From positions 472,322 to 536,321 of the forward strand of contig NZ_LT635783.1 in assembly GCF_900128455.1 (NCBI RefSeq): a DNA stretch of 64,000 nt. Reading direction: 5' to 3'. This DNA comes from Bacteroides mediterraneensis (lineage in GTDB: Bacteria; Bacteroidota; Bacteroidia; Bacteroidales; Bacteroidaceae). The notes below the pieces were generated by a model. It had not been told where the DNA came from and ran no database searches. It saw nothing but the letters and a program-made list of their open reading frames with translations. This document shows, one piece after another, positions 45,956 through 54,664 of this stretch. The first letter of the stretch is position 1. Every line of letters begins with the position of its first letter. Made by a program: the position numbers and the translations under genes.

Positions 45956-48900
45956 TTAATCATATTGCTTTGGAGTGCATCCAAAGGTTGCTTGGAAACA
46001 TTTGGAGAAGTAAGATGGGTTGGAATACCCCACCATATACATGACTTCAGCAATGGTAAATTTCTTTTGTTTAAGCAACATGGCGGCCTTTTTCATCCGG
46101 ATGGACTTGATATATTCTACAGGGCTCATACCGGTAAGCTGTTTTACTTTTCGGTAGATTTGTTTGCTGCCGCTGCCCGACAGGTTGCATAGGGTATTGA
46201 CATTTAAGTCTGAATCTGAAATATGGTCTTCTATTAGTTGGGTGATGGTCATCAGGAACTTCTCGTCCTGTGACACCAGATTCTCTTCTTCTTTAGGAGT
46301 GGTGATGTGGCTGATTCGGGCCTGGCTCTCATAGAACGTCTTGCTGCGTAGCATTTGGGCGACCTTGTTGCGCAGCAATTCCGCTTCAAACGGTTTGGAG
46401 ATAAAAGCGTCGATGTTCGATTTCAGGCTGCGGTTCTTGGTTTGCGGGTCGTCTTTTGCGGTAAGCATCAGGATGGGAATGGCAAAAGTAGACGCTTGTT
46501 TCTTTAAGAGCCGACTCATCTCCATACCGTCCATTACGGGCATCATGTAGTCAGAGATAATCAGGCTGGGACTGTATTTTTCGGCCAGATTCAAACCTTC
46601 CTTCCCGTTTGAAGCGGTCAGGAAACGGTAGCTTTCTCCTAGTATCTGCGGAATCAGTTCGTGCATGTCTTGGTTGTCGTCTACCACAAGGATAAGCGGG
46701 TGGTCTGTTCCTGGAGTGACGGAACTCGGAGAGGATGGTACATTTTGTATGTGTGTTTCATGCTGCAAATCCTCATCTATCGGGAAAGTGAGGACAAACC
46801 GGGTACCTTTTCCTTCTTGTGAGGTCACATTGATGGTGCCATGGTGTACCTCCGTATAGTTTTTTACGAGGTAAAGTCCGATGCCGGTTCCTTCGTGTGT
46901 CTTTTGGGTACGTGGAGACTGGAAAAAACGTTGGAAAATGTAGGGTAATTCATTCGAGGGAATACCGATACCTGTATCTTCGAAAGTGATGCATACCTCT
47001 TTCGTAGAGGAGGAATAAGTAAGATCGAGCTGGATTTTTCCTCCTTCTGGCGTATATTTGACTGCGTTGGACAGTAAATTCCGAAAAATGGAATCCATCT
47101 TTATGGCGTCTACATCCATATACAACGATTCGGTATTGCTGTGGAATTCCCATTGATGGGCATGTGCCACCAGGTCTGCTTCCTGAAAGTAAGAATAGAT
47201 TTTGCGCAGCAAGGATACCAGTTCCATTCGTGACAAGATGAAGAGAGTGTTCTGTGCGTTGTCTATTCGGTTGAACTCAAGCAACTTGTGAATCATCTCG
47301 TTCAGTAGAAGGGCATTCCGGTAGGCGATGTCTATCATGGACTTTTGGGGGCCTTCGTGTGTATCTATCCGCAGTTTGCTCAGAGGAGAAACAATCATGC
47401 TGACAGGCGTTTTCAGGTCGTGTGAAATGTTGGACAGGAAATTCATCTTCTGCTGCGACTGTTTCAAAATCTGTTCCTTTTCCATTTTTTCCAACCGTAA
47501 ACGGCTTTTGACGCGGAAGAAGTTGATAATCCACAGAATAAGGGCAAGCGTGAGGATGAGGTAACAGAGTTTGGCGTAGATGGTATAGTACCATGGCGGA
47601 AGAATGGTCAGTGTGAACAAAGGCTGTGCATTGTTCGTATCTTCTGCTTTGCAGATGAAAAGCTGATAAGTGCCGTGCTCCAGGTTGTTGTAGGTAATTT
47701 GGTTACTGTGAGCGGGCAGGTTGTGCCATGTCTCATCTACCCCTTCCAGTTTGTAGACAAAAGAAGTTTGTCCGCTCCGGGTATAGGGGAAATCGGAAAA
47801 GGAGAATACAAAGTTGTTTTGTGTGTGCGTAACCTCCGCTTTCTTGCAGTAGCGCACGCTTTGGTCACAGGTGAAAGGTTTTCCATTGACGGTGATACGA
47901 GTCAGTAGGATTTGGACAGGCTGTTCTTTCTCATGGATGATGGCAGGCTGACATTCACCGATTCCGTCATTCCCTCCCAGCAGGATGGTGTGATGCTGTG
48001 AGTCATAGTACACGTGAGTGAAGAGCTGTTCAGCAAGTTGTAAGTGATGAATGTCGTGGGTTGATTTTTCTACTGTCCATATTCCTTGTGTAGTGGAAAT
48101 CCATATATAGCCTTCAGCTTCTGCCATGGACAGAATCTGCAGATTGGACGAGTCTGTGAGCTTGATGGCTTGATGTCGTTCCAACCGAGGGTCAATGCAG
48201 TACACCATATTGTGGCTCCCGGCCCAGATGAATCCGGCTTGGTCACACAGAATGAAACTGGGAATCACCTGTTGGTCCGTAGAAAGGGTGTACGAGGTGA
48301 TATGTCCGTCATTGATGTGCAGTTTTTGTATCTCGTGATTGTATGGCAATATCCAGATATTCCCTATACTGTCGGGCACAATCTGGCTGACGAACATACT
48401 TTTGAGTCCGTCTTTGGTCGTGTAGTTTTCGTCGGCAAGGTATAAGTCTCCTTTGCTGTGTATCAGTTTTTGCTTGTCCACCCTGAATATACCTCCCAGG
48501 CAGGTACCTATCCATAATTGTCCTTTAGCATCTTCCAGTATGGAATAAGCCCAGTTGGCATTGTAGGTATGTGTACTGTCGGTGATATGGTAATGAATAA
48601 ACTGCTGGTTCTGTGGGTTGTAGCATTCGATACTTCCGTCTGTTGCAATCCATACGTCGTGTTCTCTGTCTTCATAAATGTGGCGGATACGATTGTGTGA
48701 AATGGGGAAATCTTTCTTTCCCATTTTATACCACCGGGCTGCAGCGGGGCTGGGAGGTACCAGAATCAGTCCGTCGCTGCCTCCTAACCATCGGTTGCCT
48801 TTTGAATCGTTCAGGATAGAATAAAATTGGTTGCCCTCCCGGCTGTCACAGATTTGCCATACCGACGTGAATTTGTACAGTTTGTTGCTTTGGGCGATGG

Positions 48901-49840
48901 AAACACCGTTGTCACTGCCAATCCATACGTTGTGGTTTTTGTCGGTGAAGATACACCATACAATGTTATTGGTCAATGAATGAGAGTCTCTGGAGTCATG
49001 CAGAATGTGAGTGGTATGCGATTGTGGATAGTTGTACACGAAGAGTCCGTTGTCTGTACCGATAAGAAGATGATGGTCGGAATCAAAGTTAAGTGATTTT
49101 ACGGAATTGTGTTGAAACGTGTCAATGGCACGCCCCTTTTCGTTGGTTAAGTCATAACGGATGAGATTGCCTTCCATACCAATCCATACGCAGTGGGTCA
49201 ATGTATCTTCCAGAAGTGCATTGATGAACTGGTTTTTATGGGTCTGGTCGTGTGGAAGCTCGATGTGCCGAAAAAACTTCTCCCCTTTGGATAGAGAGCA
49301 GAGACCATCGTAGGTACCTACCAAAAGTCGTCCGTCTGTGAGTTGTAACAGAGAGTAGATGGCGGCGTGAGGTAATCCATGTGTCTCGGGCGTATAGGCT
49401 TGTTGCGTATGTTGGTCTAGATGAAAACTGTATAAACCATGCAGGGTTCCTATCCACAGGGTCCTTCCGGTAAGCAGCAAGCAACGGGTGTCGTTGGGAA
49501 ACCGGATGGGAAGTGGGGTATAACGGTCCGTTTGGTAATCATAGCATAAAATGCCGTTGTCAGTAGCCAGATAGAAAAAATGGCCGTCTTGCACCTCGTC
49601 GTATATGCGTACGTTGCTTTCCTGACCGTACATGTAATGGGTTTGGAAAGTATATCCGTCAAAGCTGAGTAGTCCGGAATTGGTCCCCATCCAGATAAGG
49701 CCGCTCGAATCTTGCCAAATGGCGTTGACTACAGAAGCATCCGTATTGGTATGTAATTGCGTCAATTGCGAATAAGATATGGTTTGTGCCTGGAAAATCC
49801 CGGACAAGAATAAGGTCAGCAGTAGGAGGATAAAACGCAT
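45956..49840 (-). CDS. Hybrid two-component sensor-regulator (HTCS) of the galactan locus
   Basis: The 1294-residue inner-membrane protein has a signal peptide and a long periplasmic two-propeller sensor (repeats such as QDSSGLIWMGTNSGL and DGRLLVGTYDGL). A Y_Y_Y domain (FVYKLEGVDETWHNLP) and one transmembrane helix near residue 760 follow. The kinase has phospho-acceptor His807 in NISHDLKTP and an ATPase with NAVKYTPEGG and GTGIGLYLV. A receiver with phospho-acceptor Asp1097 (SDYMMPVMDG) and an AraC-type HTH at the C-terminus (GYSNPSYFSKCFQATFG) complete it. It should bind a galacto-oligosaccharide in the periplasm and switch on the susC operon 123 bases downstream. It has its own well-formed promoter at 49873-49903. 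Confidence 0.95.
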   Translation of the reverse strand: MRFILLLLTLFLSGIFQAQTISYSQLTQLHTNTDASVVNAIWQDSSGLIWMGTNSGLLSFDGYTFQTHYMYGQESNVRIYDEVQDGHFFYLATDNGILCYDYQTDRYTPLPIRFPNDTRCLLLTGRTLWIGTLHGLYSFHLDQHTQQAYTPETHGLPHAAIYSLLQLTDGRLLVGTYDGLCSLSKGEKFFRHIELPHDQTHKNQFINALLEDTLTHCVWIGMEGNLIRYDLTNEKGRAIDTFQHNSVKSLNFDSDHHLLIGTDNGLFVYNYPQSHTTHILHDSRDSHSLTNNIVWCIFTDKNHNVWIGSDNGVSIAQSNKLYKFTSVWQICDSREGNQFYSILNDSKGNRWLGGSDGLILVPPSPAAARWYKMGKKDFPISHNRIRHIYEDREHDVWIATDGSIECYNPQNQQFIHYHITDSTHTYNANWAYSILEDAKGQLWIGTCLGGIFRVDKQKLIHSKGDLYLADENYTTKDGLKSMFVSQIVPDSIGNIWILPYNHEIQKLHINDGHITSYTLSTDQQVIPSFILCDQAGFIWAGSHNMVYCIDPRLERHQAIKLTDSSNLQILSMAEAEGYIWISTTQGIWTVEKSTHDIHHLQLAEQLFTHVYYDSQHHTILLGGNDGIGECQPAIIHEKEQPVQILLTRITVNGKPFTCDQSVRYCKKAEVTHTQNNFVFSFSDFPYTRSGQTSFVYKLEGVDETWHNLPAHSNQITYNNLEHGTYQLFICKAEDTNNAQPLFTLTILPPWYYTIYAKLCYLILTLALILWIINFFRVKSRLRLEKMEKEQILKQSQQKMNFLSNISHDLKTPVSMIVSPLSKLRIDTHEGPQKSMIDIAYRNALLLNEMIHKLLEFNRIDNAQNTLFILSRMELVSLLRKIYSYFQEADLVAHAHQWEFHSNTESLYMDVDAIKMDSIFRNLLSNAVKYTPEGGKIQLDLTYSSSTKEVCITFEDTGIGIPSNELPYIFQRFFQSPRTQKTHEGTGIGLYLVKNYTEVHHGTINVTSQEGKGTRFVLTFPIDEDLQHETHIQNVPSSPSSVTPGTDHPLILVVDDNQDMHELIPQILGESYRFLTASNGKEGLNLAEKYSPSLIISDYMMPVMDGMEMSRLLKKQASTFAIPILMLTAKDDPQTKNRSLKSNIDAFISKPFEAELLRNKVAQMLRSKTFYESQARISHITTPKEEENLVSQDEKFLMTITQLIEDHISDSDLNVNTLCNLSGSGSKQIYRKVKQLTGMSPVEYIKSIRMKKAAMLLKQKKFTIAEVMYMVGYSNPSYFSKCFQATFGCTPKQYD

Positions 49841-49872
49841 ATTTTCATGTAATTATTTCAGGGATGTGACTA

Positions 49873-49903
49873 CAAAGATAGTTCCTTTATCTATAAATAC
49901 AAA
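49873..49903 (-). promoter_or_regulatory. Promoter of the galactan HTCS gene
   Basis: On the minus strand TTTG (49900-49903), a 19-base spacer and TATCTTTG (49873-49880) match the Bacteroides promoter with correct spacing, giving a leader of about 25 bases. This fits constitutive expression of the sensor. Confidence 0.7.
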
Positions 49904-50014
49904 TTTTATGGGTAAAGAAACATATTGGGAGTTGTTGTTTTTCTTAATGCCTTTTAAATCGGAGGTTGAAGTTCTTAATCTATGTTATAAAACATGCGTA
50001 AACGTGCACAATAC

Positions 50015-50044
50015 TTGCATAATTCCAGAAAGTCCGTACCTTTG
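50015..50044 (+). promoter_or_regulatory. Promoter of sRNA-like copy B
   Basis: TTG (50015-50017), 19-base spacer, TACCTTTG (50037-50044), identical to copy A. It could also give low read-through into the methyltransferase gene at 50177. Confidence 0.75.
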
Positions 50045-50050
50045 CATCGT

Positions 50051-50112
50051 GTTTTTCATAGTATTAGATTTAAGGTTAACAAAGGTTGGAGTTCAGCGGA
50101 ACTCCTTTTTTT
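50051..50112 (+). ncRNA. Candidate small RNA (about 62 nt), copy B
   Basis: Same promoter, body and terminator hairpin (50088-50105 plus T-run to 50112) as copy A. Here it sits 65 bases upstream of a methyltransferase start, so it could instead be a terminated leader (attenuator) for that gene. The free-standing copy A, which has no gene behind it, favours a separate small RNA. Confidence 0.65.
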
Positions 50113-50176
50113 ATGCCTTTATCTGAACGACAGGAAAAACGACAGCTTGTATAGACTCTTATTAAGATACAGAAGA

Positions 50177-51376
50177 ATGGCCGAACTTTCACCCGAAACG
50201 CTACAGTTTATCCGTGCACATCGTACAGAGGATGTGCGTACCTTGGCCTTGCAGGCCCGTAAATATCCGCAGGTAGATATGGCGGCGGCTGTGGTGCAGA
50301 TTGCCGGCTGGCAGATTGCCGAGAAGAAAGTGCCCCTTTGGGCGCAGACCGAGGGCATCCGGTATCCGGCCCACCTGTCTATGGAACAGTGCTCTTCGGA
50401 AATCACGGCTCGCTACAAGGCTTCGTGGCTGAAAGGCGATACGATGGCCGATTTGACGGGCGGACTGGGGGTAGACTGTTCTTTCCTGGCACGAAACTTC
50501 CGGAAAGTGGATTATGTGGAGCGGCAGGAAGTGCTCTGTGAACTGGCCCGCCACAATTTTCCGTTGCTCGGTTTGCCGCAGGTCACGGTGCATGAGGCGG
50601 ATGGAGTGGATTATTTGCGACAGATGGAACCGGTGGACTGCCTGTTTCTGGACCCGGCCCGTCGTGACAGTCAGGGAGGAAAGACCGTAGCCATTGCCGA
50701 TTGTGAACCGGATGTGCAGAAACTGGAGCCGTTGCTGGTAGAGAAAGGACGCACGGTGGTGGTGAAACTTTCGCCCATGCTCGACATTTTTTCTTCGCTG
50801 CGGGAGTTGAAATACATCCGTCAGATTCACGTAGTAGCTGTGAATAACGAGTGCAAAGAGTTGCTCGTAGTACTCCAAAAACCGGAAAAATCGGCTTCAG
50901 AAGCCTCAGAAGAGGTGTGGATAAGTTGTGAACAGGCTGTTAATAACTTTTTGACGGAACCGTTTGTCTTCACTTATGCACAGGAGAAAGAAGCCCGTTG
51001 TCCGCTGGCGGAAGAAGTGGGGAATTACCTTTATGAACCGGGGGCAGCCTTGTTGAAAGCAGGACCTTACCGCCTGTTGGGAGCGCGTTTCGGTCTCCAG
51101 AAACTGCATGTGAACAGTCATTTGTATACGTCGGAGACGTTGGTCGACTTTCCGGGACGCCGTTTCCGGGTGCTGGAAGTGTCTGGTTTCGGGAAGAAGG
51201 AACTGAAACAGTTGCTGCAAGGAGTGGACAAGGCCAACCTGACGGTACGTAATTTCCCGGCGTCGGTGGCGGAACTCCGGAAAAAATGGAAATTGAAGGA
51301 AGGCGGCGACGTGTATCTTTTTGCCACTACCTTGGAAGGCGACCGACACGTGGTCATCAAATGCGTCAAGGCATAG
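50177..51376 (+). CDS. Class I SAM-dependent methyltransferase with THUMP-like domain
   Basis: From the ATG at 50177 the protein has 399 residues; the frame is open further upstream, but only through the repeat. An N-terminal helical region is followed by a SAM-binding domain with motif I MADLTGGLGVDCSFLARNF and motif IV CLFLDPARRDSQGGK. Next comes VKLSPMLDI, and a C-terminal part (YEPGAALLKAGPYRLLGARFGL onward) of the THUMP-like type. The DPAR motif and domain order suggest an RNA (tRNA or rRNA) methyltransferase, but the target is unknown. It is monocistronic, ending at a strong terminator. Confidence 0.85.
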   Translation: MAELSPETLQFIRAHRTEDVRTLALQARKYPQVDMAAAVVQIAGWQIAEKKVPLWAQTEGIRYPAHLSMEQCSSEITARYKASWLKGDTMADLTGGLGVDCSFLARNFRKVDYVERQEVLCELARHNFPLLGLPQVTVHEADGVDYLRQMEPVDCLFLDPARRDSQGGKTVAIADCEPDVQKLEPLLVEKGRTVVVKLSPMLDIFSSLRELKYIRQIHVVAVNNECKELLVVLQKPEKSASEASEEVWISCEQAVNNFLTEPFVFTYAQEKEARCPLAEEVGNYLYEPGAALLKAGPYRLLGARFGLQKLHVNSHLYTSETLVDFPGRRFRVLEVSGFGKKELKQLLQGVDKANLTVRNFPASVAELRKKWKLKEGGDVYLFATTLEGDRHVVIKCVKA

Positions 51377-51410
51377 GCCTCTACTCGAAAATTGTCAAAA
51401 AATCATACAG

Positions 51411-51442
51411 CGGGTGTCTAATTTTTAGACACCCGTTTTTTA
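51411..51442 (+). terminator. Intrinsic terminator of the methyltransferase gene
   Basis: CGGGTGTCTA (51411-51420) pairs with TAGACACCCG (51426-51435), followed by a run of T. Confidence 0.92.
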
Positions 51443-51483
51443 TAGGCGTTTTATTGTTTGTTGATAATCAGCTATTTAAAAGA

Positions 51484-51500
51484 TTGGCACGGACTTTGTA
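51484..51500 (+). promoter_or_regulatory. Sigma-54 (-24/-12) promoter of the ABC transporter operon
   Basis: TTGGCACGGACTTTGTA matches the sigma-54 consensus YTGGCACGRNNNTTGCW at 16 of 17 positions; only the C of the -12 GC is T. The GG and the -12 element have the required spacing. Transcription would start near 51511, about 50 bases before the ATG at 51563. No AAA+ activator gene is within the window; rpoN itself begins at 663. Confidence 0.75.
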
Positions 51501-51562
51501 TAGGATTTAGTGGAAAATAAAATTCCAAAATGAAAATATGAATCCTATAAAACGATAAAATT

Positions 51563-52240
51563 ATGATTAAGATTGAAAACCTGACAAAAACGTTCCGTAC
51601 CACGGAAGTAGAGACACTGGCACTGAATAAAGTAAGTTTGGAGGTAAGAGACAAGGAATTTGTAGCTATCATGGGACCTTCCGGATGCGGAAAGTCTACC
51701 TTATTGAATATTATGGGGCTGCTGGACAATCCGACTTCGGGAAGCTATTTCCTCGACGGAAAGGAAGTGGGCAGCCTGAAAGAAAAAGACCGTACCAATG
51801 TGCGCAAGGGAAACATCGGTTTCGTGTTCCAGAGCTTCAACCTGATTGACGAGTTGAACGTGTTTGAGAACATCGAACTTCCGTTGACGTACCTGAAGGT
51901 GCCTTCTGAAGAACGGAAACGCCGGGTGAATGAAATCATGCAGCGGATGAACATCAGCCACCGTGCAAAGCACTATCCGCAACAGCTCTCCGGTGGTCAG
52001 CAACAGCGTGTGGCCATTGCCCGTGCCGTGGTTTCCGGACCGAAGATTATCCTGGCCGACGAGCCGACCGGTAACTTGGACTCCAAGAACGGACAGGAAG
52101 TGATGGAACTGCTGACCGAACTGAATAAGGAAGGAACCACCATTGTGATGGTGACACACAGCCAGCGTGACGCAGGTTTTGCCGGACGTGTCATCAACCT
52201 GTTCGATGGCCAGATTGTGGCTTCTATTGCGGAAATGTAA
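51563..52240 (+). CDS. ABC transporter ATP-binding protein (MacB/LolD type)
   Basis: The 225-residue ATPase has Walker A GPSGCGKSTLLN, a Q-loop in VFQSFNLIDELNV, the signature LSGGQQQRVAIARA, Walker B ILADEPTGNLD and the H-loop VTHS. The NLIDELNVFENIELPL stretch and the size put it with the LolD/MacB/FtsE subgroup that pairs with FtsX-like permeases for transport of lipoproteins, peptides or drugs, or for mechanotransmission. It is 12 bases before the permease gene and follows a sigma-54 promoter. Confidence 0.95.
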   Translation: MIKIENLTKTFRTTEVETLALNKVSLEVRDKEFVAIMGPSGCGKSTLLNIMGLLDNPTSGSYFLDGKEVGSLKEKDRTNVRKGNIGFVFQSFNLIDELNVFENIELPLTYLKVPSEERKRRVNEIMQRMNISHRAKHYPQQLSGGQQQRVAIARAVVSGPKIILADEPTGNLDSKNGQEVMELLTELNKEGTTIVMVTHSQRDAGFAGRVINLFDGQIVASIAEM

Positions 52241-52252
52241 AAACGGTGCTTT

Positions 52253-54628
52253 ATGAAACGTGCATTGAAAGGACTGTTTCGAAAAGGAGAGGCCAATGTG
52301 GTCAAGATTGTCTGCCTGAGCGTGGGACTGGCCATCGGCCTGGTCATGCTGGCGGAGGTCATTTTCGAACGGTCGTATGATAATTTTCTGCCGGGGTTGA
52401 AAGAAACCTACCGGGTGGAAGAACGCTACAAACAGAAAGGCGTCGACTGGAAGGAGTTCACGCAGACTCCCGGTGCCATCGGACCGGGGTTGCAGCGCTA
52501 TTGCCCGGCGGTGGAGGTGGCCACCCGTTTTACGGGGATTGGGTCGATGACGCTGACGACGGAAGACCATAAAGAACTGGATGGGCAGGCTTATTTCTGC
52601 GATAGTACCTTCTTCCGGGTCTTCCCGCGGAAACTGCTGATGGGCGAGGAGCCTTATACGGGGTTGGAAAAGGCCAACAATGCGTATATCTCTTCCAAAC
52701 TGCTGGAGGTGGCAGGCGAACAGATTATCGGGAAAACCTTGTCGTGGAAACAATACCCTGAGTTCCATGTGACCGTGGTCGGGGTGTTCGAGGCTTTTCC
52801 CGAGAATACCCATCTGCCACAGATGGATGTGCTCATTGCCCTGCCGACCATCGGGCAGGTGTCTTACGATGGAACGAACAACTGGCTGGGAAATGACCGT
52901 TACAAGACCTATGTCCGTCTGCGGAAAGGGAGCACTCCAGATGACTTGAAGGAAGGTATGGACCGCATGCTGGAAGCGAATCATGTGACGGAGGCAATGG
53001 AGCGTGCGGGAAATGAGTATGATCTTACTCTCCGCCCCGTAGCCGAAATATTCACTTCGTCCGATTACAACCGCATCATGAACATCGTGTTTCTGAGTTT
53101 TGCGATTATCATGTTGCTGGTAGCTGTACTGAACTATATCCTGCTGGTGGTTTCGTCCATGGTGAGCCGTGCCAAGGCCATTGCCACTTACCGTTGCTAC
53201 GGGGCCGGGAGCGGCGACATTTACCGGATGATTCTTTCCGAGTCGTTGCTGCACGGACTGATCAGTCTGGCTCTGGCCGTATTGATTATTTTCGGCTTGC
53301 AGGATTTCCTGCAAGAACAGGTCGGACACAGTCTGGAGTCACTTTTCCCCTTGTCTACCGTATGGGTCTGTCTGGCAGTGACGGCCGGAGTGATTCTGCT
53401 TTGCGGAGTGATGCCGGGGTATCTCTATACCCGTATTCCGGTGACCTACGCTTATCGCCGCTACACGGAAAACAAGCGGAGGTGGAAACTGGGACTGCTG
53501 TGCTTGCAGTTCGCGTTGACCACATTCTTTGTCTGCCTGCTGACGGTCATCGGCCTGGAGTATAACACCTTGATGAATTTCAACCCCGGATTTGAATACC
53601 GGAACACCTTGTATGCCGACCTGTCGGGCAGCAAGATGGTGGAACGGGAACGCTGTGTGCAGGAACTGAAAAAACTGCCGGAGGTAAAGGCGGTTACCTG
53701 GGGCTACCAGCTCCTGTCGGATCATTGCAGTGGAAACAATGTGTACAATCCGGAAACAGGAGAAGAATACATGAACATTGCCGACATGTATTATGTAGGT
53801 CCCGATTATCACAAGGCTTTCCGGATTCCGGTCATCGAAGGAAATGTGTTTACCCCTACGCTGACAGATTCCTTGTCGCAGCAGGTGATGGTGAGCCGTC
53901 AGTTCGTGGAACGCATGAAAACACTGGCCGGATGGACAGGTTCCCCTATTGGGAAGTCGGTATATATTACCTCACATTCGGATAACGGAGTTGTGGCCAT
54001 TGTTTGCGGGGTGTACGAAGAAATTCATTTGGGCTCTCAGGTTTTGGAAGAGCATGACGAGCGTCCTACGGTGATGTTCTATCGAAATAGACCTTCGGGT
54101 TATTTATATGTAGCGTTGAACCGGATGTCGCCCGAGGCCATGAAGCAAGTGCAGCAGGTGGTCGACCGAACGGTTGCTTCCCAGCAGCTGAAGGTGTACA
54201 GCCTGTCGCTGGAGATAGGAAACCTGTACAATGCCGTGTTGCACGTACGCAACAGCGTACTCTTTGCAGGCTTGTGTATTCTGATTATTGCCCTGACAGG
54301 ACTGGTGGCCTATGTGCGCGACGAAGTGTCACGCCGCCGGGCGGAAATCGCCATCCGCATCATCCACGGGGCTTCGATGGCCGACGTGCAGAAAATCTTC
54401 CTGCTCGATTTGCTGAAGATTGCCCTTCCGGCTGTGGTGATTGGGGCCTTGTGTGCCTGGAAAGTCGGCGAACAGCTCTTGCAACTGTTTGCGGTGAAAA
54501 TCGACCTCACCTGGTACCTGTTTGCCGGATGTATGCTGCTTGTCTGCGTGATTGTCTGGCTGGTGGCCTTCGGACTGGTGTGGAAAGCTGCCCGGGCCAA
54601 TCCCATGGAGAATTTAAGAACAGAATGA
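52253..54628 (+). CDS. FtsX/MacB-type ABC permease with two FtsX modules
   Basis: The 791-residue membrane protein starts with a cytosolic stretch and a first helix (IVCLSVGLAIGLVMLAEVIF), then a MacB-like periplasmic domain. A three-helix FtsX domain (residues about 275-390) contains VSSMVSRAKAIATYRCYGAGSGDI. A second unit follows with its own helix and periplasmic domain, and a C-terminal FtsX domain (about 665-785) has DEVSRRRAEIAIRIIHGA and ends WKAARANPMENLRTE. This is the doubled permease common in Bacteroidetes. With the ATPase it probably moves or senses an envelope substrate; the cargo is unknown. It is 36 bases upstream of the DUF2807 gene. Confidence 0.92.
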   Translation: MKRALKGLFRKGEANVVKIVCLSVGLAIGLVMLAEVIFERSYDNFLPGLKETYRVEERYKQKGVDWKEFTQTPGAIGPGLQRYCPAVEVATRFTGIGSMTLTTEDHKELDGQAYFCDSTFFRVFPRKLLMGEEPYTGLEKANNAYISSKLLEVAGEQIIGKTLSWKQYPEFHVTVVGVFEAFPENTHLPQMDVLIALPTIGQVSYDGTNNWLGNDRYKTYVRLRKGSTPDDLKEGMDRMLEANHVTEAMERAGNEYDLTLRPVAEIFTSSDYNRIMNIVFLSFAIIMLLVAVLNYILLVVSSMVSRAKAIATYRCYGAGSGDIYRMILSESLLHGLISLALAVLIIFGLQDFLQEQVGHSLESLFPLSTVWVCLAVTAGVILLCGVMPGYLYTRIPVTYAYRRYTENKRRWKLGLLCLQFALTTFFVCLLTVIGLEYNTLMNFNPGFEYRNTLYADLSGSKMVERERCVQELKKLPEVKAVTWGYQLLSDHCSGNNVYNPETGEEYMNIADMYYVGPDYHKAFRIPVIEGNVFTPTLTDSLSQQVMVSRQFVERMKTLAGWTGSPIGKSVYITSHSDNGVVAIVCGVYEEIHLGSQVLEEHDERPTVMFYRNRPSGYLYVALNRMSPEAMKQVQQVVDRTVASQQLKVYSLSLEIGNLYNAVLHVRNSVLFAGLCILIIALTGLVAYVRDEVSRRRAEIAIRIIHGASMADVQKIFLLDLLKIALPAVVIGALCAWKVGEQLLQLFAVKIDLTWYLFAGCMLLVCVIVWLVAFGLVWKAARANPMENLRTE

Positions 54629-54664
54629 TAATATGAAGTAAAAAATAATTGGAGGTAAAGACTT

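Larger units (their letters stand above)
49938..50121 (+). repeat. Right copy of the 184-bp direct repeat bracketing the galactan locus (copy B)
   Basis: The 21-base block at 49938-49958 and the 150 bases at 49972-50121 match copy A (34687-34870) at an offset of 15251; a 13-base stretch between them differs. This copy lies between the HTCS promoter and the methyltransferase gene. Confidence 0.9.

Noticed and set aside
51701..53329. 542-codon frame antisense to the ABC ATPase and permease
   Set aside because: It covers two clear genes on the other strand and has no recognisable domain.
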